Assembly (NCBI GenBank): GCA_947370975.1 | Contig: CANBNG010000002.1 | Location: forward strand, 62,001-126,000 | Direction: 5' to 3' | From: Beijerinckiaceae bacterium | GTDB lineage: Bacteria > Pseudomonadota > Alphaproteobacteria > Rhizobiales > Beijerinckiaceae | Length of the DNA stretch: 64,000 bases | Shown here: one piece after another, positions 25,706 through 33,121 of the stretch | Position numbering within the stretch: position 1 is the first letter of the stretch | Layout of the letters: each line of letters opens with the position of its first letter | Translations under genes and position numbers: made by a program | Notes under the pieces: generated by a model | Database searches by the model: none | What the model was told of the DNA's origin: nothing | The model's input: only the letters and a program-made list of their open reading frames with translations

Positions 25706-27283
25706 ATGCTAGACGCCAATCTGACGAGCCAGTTGAAGACCTATTTCGAGCGCATCACGATGCCGCTGGAGCTGGTCGCCTCGCTCGACGGCAGCGCCAA
25801 GGCGCAGGAAATGAAAACCCTGCTCGAACAGATGGCGCCGCTCTCCGACAAGATCACGCTCCGCCTCGATGGTGATGATGCGCGCAAGCCCTCCTTTGCA
25901 ATCAACCGCGTCGGCACGCCCATCGGCGTCACCTTCGCCGGCCTGCCCATGGGCCATGAATTCAACTCGCTGATCCTTGCCATGTTACAGGTTGGCGGGC
26001 ATCCGCCCAGGGAAGATGAGGCCGTTCTCGAGCAGATCCGCAATCTGCAAGGCGACTTCGTTTTCGAGACCTATTTCTCGCTTTCCTGCCAGAACTGCCC
26101 CGATGTCGTGCAGGCGCTGAACCTGATGGGGGCGATCAACCCGCGCATCAAGCATGTCGCCATCGATGGCGCGCTCAACCAGAAAGAGGTCGATGAGCGC
26201 CAGATCATGTCGGTGCCCTCCGTCTATCTGAATGGCGAGCCTTTCGCGCAGGGGCGGATGAACCTTGAACAGATCCTGGCCAAGCTCGACACGGGCGCCG
26301 TGTCGCGTGCTGCCGAAGCCTTGAAGACCAAGGAGGCTTTCGAGGTTCTCATCATCGGCGGCGGGCCGGCTGGCGCGGCCGCCGCGATCTATGCTGCGCG
26401 CAAGGGCATTCGCACCGGCGTGCTGGCCGAGCGTTTCGGCGGTCAGGTTGTCGACACGATGGGGATCGAGAATTTCATCTCCGTGCAGCATACCGAAGGC
26501 CCCAAGCTCGTTGCCGCGCTTGAAGCCCATGTCAAGGAATATGGCGTCGACATCATGGGCCTGCAGACGGCGGTCGAGCTGATCCCGGCGGCCAAGGAAG
26601 GCGGCTATAACGAGATCCGCCTTGCCAGCGGCGCGACGCTGAAGGCGCGCTCGGTTGTTCTGTCCACCGGCGCACGCTGGCGGCAGATGAATGTTCCCGG
26701 TGAAGAGCTTTATCGCAACAAGGGCGTGGCTTATTGCCCCCATTGCGATGGTCCGCTCTTCAAGGGCAAGCGCGTTGCGGTGATTGGCGGCGGCAATTCA
26801 GGCGTCGAGGCGGCCATCGATCTCGCAGGTCTCGTCTCGCATGTCACATTGGTTGAATTCGACACCAAGCTGCGCGCCGATGCCGTGTTGCAGAACAAGC
26901 TGCGCTCGCTGAAAAACGTCACGATCCTCACCAATGCGCAATCGACCGAAGTGCTGGGCGATGGCGCGAAGGTGAGCGGGCTTGCCTACAAGGATCGCAA
27001 GTCCGGCGAAGCCCATCACATCGAGCTCGAAGGCATTTTCGTGCAGATCGGCCTCGTGCCCAACACCGAATGGCTGAAGGGCACGCTGGCGCTCTCCCCG
27101 CGCGGCGAGATCGAGGTGGACGCCCATGGCGCAACCTCGCTGCCGGGCGTGTTTGCGGCCGGCGATGCGACGACGGCGCCTTACAAGCAGATCATCATCG
27201 CCATGGGCGAGGGCGCAAAGGCGGCTCTGTCTGCCTTCGATCATCTGATCCGCCTGCCGGCAGAAATGCAGGACGCTGCTTGA
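25706..27283 (+). CDS. ahpF: Alkyl hydroperoxide reductase subunit F
   Basis: 525 residues. N-terminal tandem thioredoxin-like domain with the CxxC pair Cys128/Cys131 (SLSCQNCPDVV), then an FAD domain (VLIIGGGPAGAAAAIYAARKG), the NADH domain (VAVIGGGNSGVEAAIDLAG) and the redox-active YCPHCDGP. The C-terminal GVFAAGDATTAPYKQIIIAMGEGAKAAL is typical of the thioredoxin-reductase family. Passes electrons from NADH to AhpC. Located 72 bases behind ahpC with the hairpin between. Confidence 0.96.
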   Translation: MLDANLTSQLKTYFERITMPLELVASLDGSAKAQEMKTLLEQMAPLSDKITLRLDGDDARKPSFAINRVGTPIGVTFAGLPMGHEFNSLILAMLQVGGHPPREDEAVLEQIRNLQGDFVFETYFSLSCQNCPDVVQALNLMGAINPRIKHVAIDGALNQKEVDERQIMSVPSVYLNGEPFAQGRMNLEQILAKLDTGAVSRAAEALKTKEAFEVLIIGGGPAGAAAAIYAARKGIRTGVLAERFGGQVVDTMGIENFISVQHTEGPKLVAALEAHVKEYGVDIMGLQTAVELIPAAKEGGYNEIRLASGATLKARSVVLSTGARWRQMNVPGEELYRNKGVAYCPHCDGPLFKGKRVAVIGGGNSGVEAAIDLAGLVSHVTLVEFDTKLRADAVLQNKLRSLKNVTILTNAQSTEVLGDGAKVSGLAYKDRKSGEAHHIELEGIFVQIGLVPNTEWLKGTLALSPRGEIEVDAHGATSLPGVFAAGDATTAPYKQIIIAMGEGAKAALSAFDHLIRLPAEMQDAA

Positions 27284-27306
27284 GGCTTTCATCGCCTGTG
27301 ATTGCA

Positions 27307-27337
27307 ACAGCCCGCCCTCGATGGCGGGCTGTTTGCG
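27307..27337 (+). terminator. Terminator after ahpF
   Basis: ACAGCCCGCC / GGCGGGCTGT, 10-base stem and 6-base loop, 23 bases after the ahpF stop. The tail TTGCGTTT is only moderately T-rich. Confidence 0.65.
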
Positions 27338-27386
27338 TTTCAAAGCTTGACTTTGCGGCAGGCCGCGCCAAATCCGACGCCAGCTC

Positions 27387-27402
27387 CGGCACGACTTTTG
27401 CG
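27387..27402 (+). promoter_or_regulatory. Possible sigma-54 promoter of the ggt gene
   Basis: CGGCAC-N5-TTGC keeps the invariant GG and GC at ten-base spacing, with one mismatch to TGGCAC. It ends 36 bases before the ATG at 27438, nearly the same distance as the consensus site in front of the MFS gene at 29254. Candidate only. Confidence 0.4.
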
Positions 27403-27437
27403 TGATCCAGTCGGAATAATTTTTTCAAGGACGTCCG

Positions 27438-29027
27438 ATGCTCAACACTCCTCGCGCCCTGCGCGGCATGGTTACTTCTCCCAACCATCTTTCGAGCGAA
27501 GCTGGCCTGCGCGTTCTGCGCGAGGGCGGCAATGCTATCGAGGCGACGATTGCCATGGCGGCGTCGCTGGCTGTCGTCTATCCGCATATGACGGCGATTG
27601 GCGGGGACGGCTTCTGGCTGGTCTCGAAGAAGGGCGCAGCGCCTGTGGCCATCGATGCCTGCGGTGGCGCAGCTGCGGCGGCAACGCCCGCGCTTTATGC
27701 GGCTGCCGGCCACAAGAGCGTTCCCCAACGCGGGCCGCTGGCCGCCAATACGGTCGCCGGCACGATCTCTGGCTGGGGCGAGGCGCAGCGGCTGAGCCAG
27801 GAACTCGGCGGCAAGCTGCCGCTCTCGCGTCTTGTGGAAGACGCCGTGTGGTCTGCCGAGAACGGCTTTCCCGTCACCGCCAGCCAGCAAGAATTGACGG
27901 CAGCCAAGCTGGCTGAACTCCAACATGTGCCCGGCTTTGCGGCCTGTTTTCTGGACGATGGCAAGGCCCCGCGCGAAGGCGCTTTGATGAAGCTGCCGGC
28001 CCTCGGACGCACGCTGGAGCGCATTGGTGAGAATGGCGCGCAGGATTTCTATTCGGGCGCGCTGGCGCGCGACATTGCCGCCGATCTGGCTGCTGTCGGC
28101 TCGCCTGTGTCAGGGCAGGATCTTGCGGCTCATAAGGCAGAGCGCCGCAAGGCTCTCTCGGTGCGTATCGAGGGCGGGCAAATCTACAATTTCCCGCCCC
28201 CGACGCAGGGGCTCGCCTCGCTGATGATCCTGGCCTTGTTCGACAGGCTTGGCGTGCGCGAGGCCGAGGGCTTTGCCCATATTCATGGACTCGTTGAGGC
28301 CACCAAACAGGCCTTTCTCGTGCGCGACGCCATTGTGGGCGATCCGGGCTCGATGATCGAGGATCCTCAGGCCTATCTCGATCCCAAAAAGCTCGATGAA
28401 CTCGCCGCCCGCATCGATCCCGCTCACGCCTTGCCCTGGCCCCAGCCTGCCAGCGCGGGCGATACGGTCTGGCTTGGCGCCATCGATGGCGATGGGCTGG
28501 CTGTCAGTTTCATCCAGAGCATTTTCTTTGAATTCGGTTCGGGCTGCGTGTTGCCGCAATCGGGTTTCGTCTGGCAGAACCGTGGTGCGAGCTTCCTTCT
28601 CGAAGGCAAAGGCCCGCGCGTGATCGGTGCGGGACGCAAGCCCTTCCACACGCTCAATCCCGCAATGGCGCATTTCGACGATGGCCGCGCCATGGTCTAT
28701 GGCACGATGGGAGGCGAGGGCCAGCCGCAGACGCAGGCGGCGGTCTTCTCGCGCTACGCAATGTTTGGTGCTGGTCTGCAGGCCGCCGTGACCGCGCCGC
28801 GCTGGCTGCTCGGCAAGACATGGGGCGAGGAGAGCGTCACATTGAAGCTCGAAAGCCGCTTTGATCCCGCGCTCATTACGGCCTTGCGCGCGGCTGGCCA
28901 CAATGTCGAAATGCTTGGCGAATTCACCAGCACGATGGGCCATGCGGGTGCAATCGTGCGCCATGCAAACGGCATGTTCGAAGGCGCAACCGATCCACGC
29001 AGCGACGGCGCCGCGATGGGATTCTGA
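27438..29027 (+). CDS. Gamma-glutamyltransferase family protein
   Basis: 529 residues of the GGT N-terminal-nucleophile hydrolase family, which cleaves or transfers gamma-glutamyl groups and self-processes at a Thr. The N-terminal subunit shows MVTSPNHLSSEAGLRVLREGGNAIEATIA and MTAIGGDGFWLV; the processing site should be the Thr in AGDTVWLGAIDGDGLAVS near residue 343, where classical GGTs read TTH. C-terminal HTLNPAMAHFDDGRAMVYGTMGGEGQPQTQAAV is diagnostic. No signal peptide is present, whereas bacterial GGT is usually periplasmic. This suggests the GGT-like acylase/hydrolase branch acting in the cytoplasm. A possible sigma-54 promoter lies upstream. Confidence 0.82.
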   Translation: MLNTPRALRGMVTSPNHLSSEAGLRVLREGGNAIEATIAMAASLAVVYPHMTAIGGDGFWLVSKKGAAPVAIDACGGAAAAATPALYAAAGHKSVPQRGPLAANTVAGTISGWGEAQRLSQELGGKLPLSRLVEDAVWSAENGFPVTASQQELTAAKLAELQHVPGFAACFLDDGKAPREGALMKLPALGRTLERIGENGAQDFYSGALARDIAADLAAVGSPVSGQDLAAHKAERRKALSVRIEGGQIYNFPPPTQGLASLMILALFDRLGVREAEGFAHIHGLVEATKQAFLVRDAIVGDPGSMIEDPQAYLDPKKLDELAARIDPAHALPWPQPASAGDTVWLGAIDGDGLAVSFIQSIFFEFGSGCVLPQSGFVWQNRGASFLLEGKGPRVIGAGRKPFHTLNPAMAHFDDGRAMVYGTMGGEGQPQTQAAVFSRYAMFGAGLQAAVTAPRWLLGKTWGEESVTLKLESRFDPALITALRAAGHNVEMLGEFTSTMGHAGAIVRHANGMFEGATDPRSDGAAMGF

Positions 29028-29054
29028 TTAATCCGGGTCGCGCCTACGCATAAG

Positions 29055-29093
29055 GAGCCCTGCTGGATCATGCTTGATTTGCAGGGCTCTTTT
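29055..29093 (+). terminator. Terminator after the ggt gene
   Basis: GAGCCCTGC / GCAGGGCTC, a 9-base stem with a 17-base loop followed by TTTT, 28 bases past the stop codon. Confidence 0.75.
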
Positions 29094-29203
29094 GCATTTG
29101 GCGCATGATGATTGCGCCTCTCTTATGTGCAGGTGGCGCGATATTTTGCATATAATTACATGCGCGCCCTGTATTCCTGTTCAAACTCTTCACGATACAG
29201 CTT

Positions 29204-29219
29204 TGGCACATCGCTTGCT
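29204..29219 (+). promoter_or_regulatory. Consensus sigma-54 (-24/-12) promoter
   Basis: TGGCAC-ATCGC-TTGCT matches the RpoN consensus TGGCACR-N4-TTGCW at every defined base. It lies 35 bases upstream of the MFS start at 29254, so the leader would be about 20-25 bases. An enhancer-binding activator must act from elsewhere, as none is encoded in the window. Confidence 0.75.
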
Positions 29220-29253
29220 TTTCTTGCCACCATCACGGCAAAGGAGCAGATCG

Positions 29254-30537
29254 ATGCCAACAGTTGAAACAAAATCGTCGTCGCGCATGCGCTGGGTGCA
29301 ATTGGGCCTTGGCCTGATTGTCATGATGGCCATTTCCAGCCCGCAATATGTCTGGACGCTTTTTGTGAAGCCGTTTCAGGAATCGACCGGCGCTTCCTTG
29401 CCTGCCTTGCAGATCACCTTTTCGCTGCTGATTGTGTTGCAGACGTGGCTTTCGCCCGCACAGGGCTGGCTCGTTGAAAAGTTCGGCCCGAAACTGCTCG
29501 TTGCGGCGGGCGCTGCTCTGTCTGGTCTGGGCTGGGTGCTCTCGGCCAAGGCGACGAGCCTGACCATGCTTTATGTCACCTATGGCGGCCTGTGCGGCAT
29601 TGGCACCGGCATTGTCTATATCGGCATTGTCGGCCTGATGGCCCGCTGGTTCCCCGATCGTCGCGGCTTTGCCATTGGCATGGTTGCCGCCGGTTACGGC
29701 ATGGGCGCGCTGCTTACCACCTTCCCCATCGACACGATGATGAAGGCCTCGGGGCATGCTGCGACGCTGACCTTCTTCGGTCTGGTGCTTGGCGCCATCG
29801 GCGTTGCTGCGGCGCTTGGTCTGCGCTCGCCCACCACGGCCGATGTGCTGCCCAAGCCTGCCGAGACGGTTGCGACCGGCAAGGACACCGATCCGCTCGA
29901 CATGCTGAAGACGCCCGTCTTCTGGCTGATGTTTGGCATGATGACCATGATGTCGACCGGCGGCCTGATGGTGACGTCCAACTTCGCCAATTTCGCGCGT
30001 GACTTTGGCGTGGCCAATGTCGTGCTGTTTGGCATGGCAGCTCTGCCGCTGGCGCTGACGGTTGATCGTATGCTCAACGGCTTCACACGGCCTTTCTTTG
30101 GCTGGGTGTCGGACCGGATCGGACGTGAAAATACGATGGGCATCGCCTTCCTGCTCGAAGCGGTCGCCATTCTGTTGCTGCTGCTCTTCCGCGATAATGC
30201 GTTGGCCTTCGTCATTCTGTCCGGCCTCGTGTTCTTTGGTTGGGGCGAAATCTTCTCGCTCTTCCCCTCGACGCTGACCGATACATTCGGCACCAAGAAA
30301 GCCACTGTGAATTATGGCTTTCTCTACATGTCGCAGGGCGTAGGCTCTGTGCTGGGTGGCCCGGTCGCAGCTGCTATTCATGATGCAGCCGGCAGCTGGG
30401 TGCCCGTCTTCGCGCTCGCCATCGGCATGGATGTGCTGACGGGCCTGCTCGCACTTTTTGTTTTGAAGAAGATGCGTGCGGCATATCTCAGCGGCCAGAC
30501 GCAAGTGCCCGCAGGTGCTGTTGCCGCTGCCGCCTGA
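29254..30537 (+). CDS. MFS transporter, oxalate/formate antiporter (OFA) family
   Basis: 427 residues with about 12 membrane segments. The first reads LGLGLIVMMAISSPQYVWTLF; the cytoplasmic loop after helix 2 and GLCGIGTGIVYIGIVGLMARWFPDRRGFAIGM are typical of the OFA branch, which exchanges oxalate, formate or other small carboxylates. GFTRPFFGWVSDRIGRENTM is the second-half MFS signature. Start at 29254 is set by AAGGAG and removes 60 spurious upstream codons. The sigma-54 promoter just upstream suggests induction by an activator responding to an organic acid or nitrogen status. Gene stands alone with its own terminator. Confidence 0.85.
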   Translation: MPTVETKSSSRMRWVQLGLGLIVMMAISSPQYVWTLFVKPFQESTGASLPALQITFSLLIVLQTWLSPAQGWLVEKFGPKLLVAAGAALSGLGWVLSAKATSLTMLYVTYGGLCGIGTGIVYIGIVGLMARWFPDRRGFAIGMVAAGYGMGALLTTFPIDTMMKASGHAATLTFFGLVLGAIGVAAALGLRSPTTADVLPKPAETVATGKDTDPLDMLKTPVFWLMFGMMTMMSTGGLMVTSNFANFARDFGVANVVLFGMAALPLALTVDRMLNGFTRPFFGWVSDRIGRENTMGIAFLLEAVAILLLLLFRDNALAFVILSGLVFFGWGEIFSLFPSTLTDTFGTKKATVNYGFLYMSQGVGSVLGGPVAAAIHDAAGSWVPVFALAIGMDVLTGLLALFVLKKMRAAYLSGQTQVPAGAVAAAA

Positions 30538-30563
30538 GGATACAAACGCCCATGGACCAGAGG

Positions 30564-30591
30564 CCCGCGGACCAGCGCCGCGGGTCTTTTT
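30564..30591 (+). terminator. Terminator after the MFS gene
   Basis: CCCGCGG / CCGCGGG stem, 7-base loop, followed by TCTTTTT; 27 bases after the stop codon. Confidence 0.75.
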
Positions 30592-30722
30592 CATGGCGGC
30601 CTGCCCCAATAGAGGCTACGGCTTTAGCCTGCGCAGCCTGGTTTTTTTTTAAGTGGCAGCCTTGTCGAATTGGCAGGGCAAGTCAGTTAGCCAGTGCCTG
30701 ATCGCAAAACCGGAGTTGCACC

Positions 30723-31787
30723 GTGACAAAAGCCTATGGATTTGCCGCCACCGACCCGAGCGCCAAGCTCGCGCCGTTCTCCTTCGATCGCCGCGAGCCC
30801 GGCGCGAAAGATGTCGAGATCGATATTCTGTTCTGCGGCGTGTGCCATTCCGATTTGCATACGGCGCGTGGCGAATGGGGCAATACGATTTACCCGAGCG
30901 TGCCCGGCCATGAAATCGTGGGACGCGTGACCCGCGTCGGCACTGGCGTTTCGAAGTTCAAGGCCGACGATCTCGTCGGCGTCGGCTGCATGGTCGATTC
31001 CTGCCGCAGCTGTGCGTCCTGCCGCGAGGGGCTGGAGCAATATTGCGAAACCGGCTTCACCGGCACCTATAACGGCAATCTCTATGGCGGTAGCGAAACC
31101 ACGTTCGGCGGCTATTCCGACAAAATCGTTGTCGATCAGGATTTCGTGCTGCGCATTCCCGCCGGCATGGATCCGGCAGCCGCTGCGCCGCTTTTGTGTG
31201 CCGGCATCACGACATTCTCGCCCATGCGCCGCTGGCGCGTGAGCCCTGGCCAGAAGGTCGGCGTTGTCGGCCTTGGTGGCCTTGGCCATATGGCGATCCA
31301 GATTGCCCATGCCATGGGCGCTCATGTCGTGCTGTTTACGACATCGCCGGGCAAGTTGGAGGATGCCAAGCAGCTTGGCGCGGACGAAGTCGTGATCTCG
31401 AAGGACGCGAACGCCATGGCGGCGCATATGGCGAGCTTCCACTTCATCATCGACACGGTGGCAGCGCCTCATGATCTTGATGCCTATCTTACCTTGCTCG
31501 CACGCGATGGCGTGATGGTGCTGGTCGGGGCTCCCGCCTCGCCCCATCCCGCACCCGGCGTTTTCAATCTGATTATGAAGCGCCGCCAGCTGGTCGGCTC
31601 GCTGATTGGCGGCATTGCCGAGACGCAGGAAATGCTCGATTTCTGCGCCGAACATAAGCTGGCGTCCCAGATCGAGATCATCCCGATCCAGCAGATCAAC
31701 GAGGCCTATGAGCGGATGCTGAAAAGCGACGTGAAATATCGCTTCGTTATCGACATGGCGTCGTTGAAGGAAACGCAGGCGGCCTGA
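30723..31787 (+). CDS. Zinc-dependent alcohol dehydrogenase (YahK/CAD type)
   Basis: 354 residues, medium-chain dehydrogenase. Catalytic zinc ligands in CGVCHSDLH and PGHEIVG; four structural-zinc Cys in CMVDSCRSCASCREGLEQYC; dinucleotide loop GVVGLGGLGHMAIQIAHAMG near residue 180. The layout and YGGSETTFGGYSDKIVVDQDF match the NADP-dependent cinnamyl-alcohol/YahK branch that reduces a broad range of aldehydes. Begins with GTG at 30723, with GGAG eight bases upstream. It is alone and is followed by a repeat element. Physiological aldehyde unknown. Confidence 0.88.
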   Translation: MTKAYGFAATDPSAKLAPFSFDRREPGAKDVEIDILFCGVCHSDLHTARGEWGNTIYPSVPGHEIVGRVTRVGTGVSKFKADDLVGVGCMVDSCRSCASCREGLEQYCETGFTGTYNGNLYGGSETTFGGYSDKIVVDQDFVLRIPAGMDPAAAAPLLCAGITTFSPMRRWRVSPGQKVGVVGLGGLGHMAIQIAHAMGAHVVLFTTSPGKLEDAKQLGADEVVISKDANAMAAHMASFHFIIDTVAAPHDLDAYLTLLARDGVMVLVGAPASPHPAPGVFNLIMKRRQLVGSLIGGIAETQEMLDFCAEHKLASQIEIIPIQQINEAYERMLKSDVKYRFVIDMASLKETQAA

Positions 31788-31805
31788 TCTTTTCATCAGG
31801 CAAAA

Positions 31806-31956
31806 CCCTCCCCCTTGTGGGGAGGGCCGACTCAGCCGAAGGCTGAGCGGGGTGGGGGTCGCACGATTCTCTCCGCTACAGATCTGAGTCTGTGCACGTG
31901 TGCATACCCGGGACTTGCGCGACCCCCACCCCAAACCCTCCCCACAAGAGGGAGGG
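31806..31956. repeat. Nested palindromic intergenic element
   Basis: Two arms face each other: 31806-31826 pairs with 31936-31956 (CCCTCCCC...GGAGGG type, one mismatch), and inside them GGGGTGGGGGTCGC at 31849-31862 pairs with GCGACCCCCACCCC at 31919-31932. The core between is about 55 bases. It looks like a mobile-type palindromic unit of the kind scattered between genes in alphaproteobacteria; a half copy is at 33063-33083. It can also act as a terminator for the flanking convergent genes. Confidence 0.7.
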
Positions 31957-31979
31957 CGTTCCACGCTGCGTGCCGCCTC

Positions 31980-32969
31980 TTATTTCAAGCCCGCAATTGC
32001 CTTGTCGTAATAAGTAAGATCGACATATTTCATCGGATCGGAGCCGATCTTCTTGCCTCCGCTCAATTCGTTGCGCAGCGCGAGAAGCGTTTTCACGCCG
32101 TCCATATTCATCTTGGCGCGGCGGTTCAGGCCGCCGCGGCTGGTGGTCAGATCCTGATAGATCGTCGCTGCATCTTCTTCCGACAGGCCCTTGATGCGCG
32201 CGCGCATGACGGCAATCGCGCCGGCCTTGTCGGCAAAAACGTAATCGCTGGCGGCGATGACGGCGCGCAGAAACGCAACCACTTCCTTCTCATGGGCCTG
32301 CCCATAGGCGCGGCGCACCACGAAGGCGCTGCCCTGATAAGCGCCGATGGCTTCCGTCGCATCGGCGAGAATGCGCATGCCGAGCTTTTTGGCTTCGATA
32401 TCGTCGGGCGAGGAGAGGGCTGCGGCTTGCGCCTTGCCTTCGCGCATGGCGGTCAGGCGGTTGGGCCCGCTGCCAACCGGCAGGGCTGAAAAGTCGCGGC
32501 CATAGACCAGTCCGTTCATTTCAAGAATGCGCACCAGCACGAGGCCGTAGCCGCTGTTGAGCGCATCGCTCGCCACCACCTTGCCGCGCAGGTCGGCAAA
32601 GCTCTTGATCTCGGGCGTGACGACAATCTTGTTCATGCCCGAATGCACGCCGGCAATGCCGACAAGATCAAAGCCTGGGATGTTCACATCGCCCTGGCCT
32701 TCTGCATTGGCAATCGTGTTGTCGAATGCGGTCGAAGCGATCTGGATCTTGCCGCTCATCAGCCCTTCGATGACGACTGTCGAGCCCTTGGTGACTTCGT
32801 GCGTCACATCGAGGCCTTCGCGCGCGAAGTAGCCTTTTTCCAGCGCCACCCAGAGCGGCAGATTGGTCGCGCCCGCAAAGGTAACGACGGTGAGTTTCGT
32901 TTGCGCCATGGCTGGGCCGGTCAGGGCAACGAGACAGGCAAGCGTAAGCGTCTTCAATGTGGCGCGCAT
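31980..32969 (-). CDS. NMT1/TauA-type ABC substrate-binding protein
   Basis: 329 residues with a signal peptide ending GPAMAQ. The NMT1/SsuA-like fold is shown by VTFAGATNLPLWVALEKGYFAREGLDVTHEVTKGS, SGKIQIASTAFDNTIANAEGQG, SFADLRGKVVASDALNSGYGLVLVRILEMNGL and LSSPDDIEAKKLGMRILAD. Relatives bind sulfonates, pyrimidine precursors or aromatic acids. No permease or ATPase gene adjoins it. It is bracketed by the full palindromic element on its 3' side and a half copy on its 5' side. Substrate unknown. Confidence 0.82.
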   Translation of the reverse strand: MRATLKTLTLACLVALTGPAMAQTKLTVVTFAGATNLPLWVALEKGYFAREGLDVTHEVTKGSTVVIEGLMSGKIQIASTAFDNTIANAEGQGDVNIPGFDLVGIAGVHSGMNKIVVTPEIKSFADLRGKVVASDALNSGYGLVLVRILEMNGLVYGRDFSALPVGSGPNRLTAMREGKAQAAALSSPDDIEAKKLGMRILADATEAIGAYQGSAFVVRRAYGQAHEKEVVAFLRAVIAASDYVFADKAGAIAVMRARIKGLSEEDAATIYQDLTTSRGGLNRRAKMNMDGVKTLLALRNELSGGKKIGSDPMKYVDLTYYDKAIAGLK

Positions 32970-33062
32970 GTGTGCTTTCCCCCAATTTTTATGGCGTCAT
33001 TTTGTGTGCAGGTTCGCGCATTCACTGATCGGGCAGACGTCCATAAGCGCGTTCGTGGAACT

Positions 33063-33083
33063 CCCTCCCCACAAGGGGGAGGG
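33063..33083. repeat. Half copy of the palindromic intergenic element
   Basis: A 21-base hairpin unit (CCCTCCCC-ACAA-GGGGGAGGG form) identical to the reverse complement of 31806-31826. It sits in the gap between the binding-protein gene and the molybdenum hydroxylase genes, 38 bases beyond the stop of the latter, and could serve as its terminator. Confidence 0.65.
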
Positions 33084-33121
33084 AGAGACAGCAATCAGCG
33101 AATGAATGAACTTGCGACGAT

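Noticed and set aside
29233..30609. 458-codon open frame on the minus strand
   Set aside because: Antisense to the MFS transporter; very rich in Arg/His/Gln and lacks any membrane or catalytic pattern.
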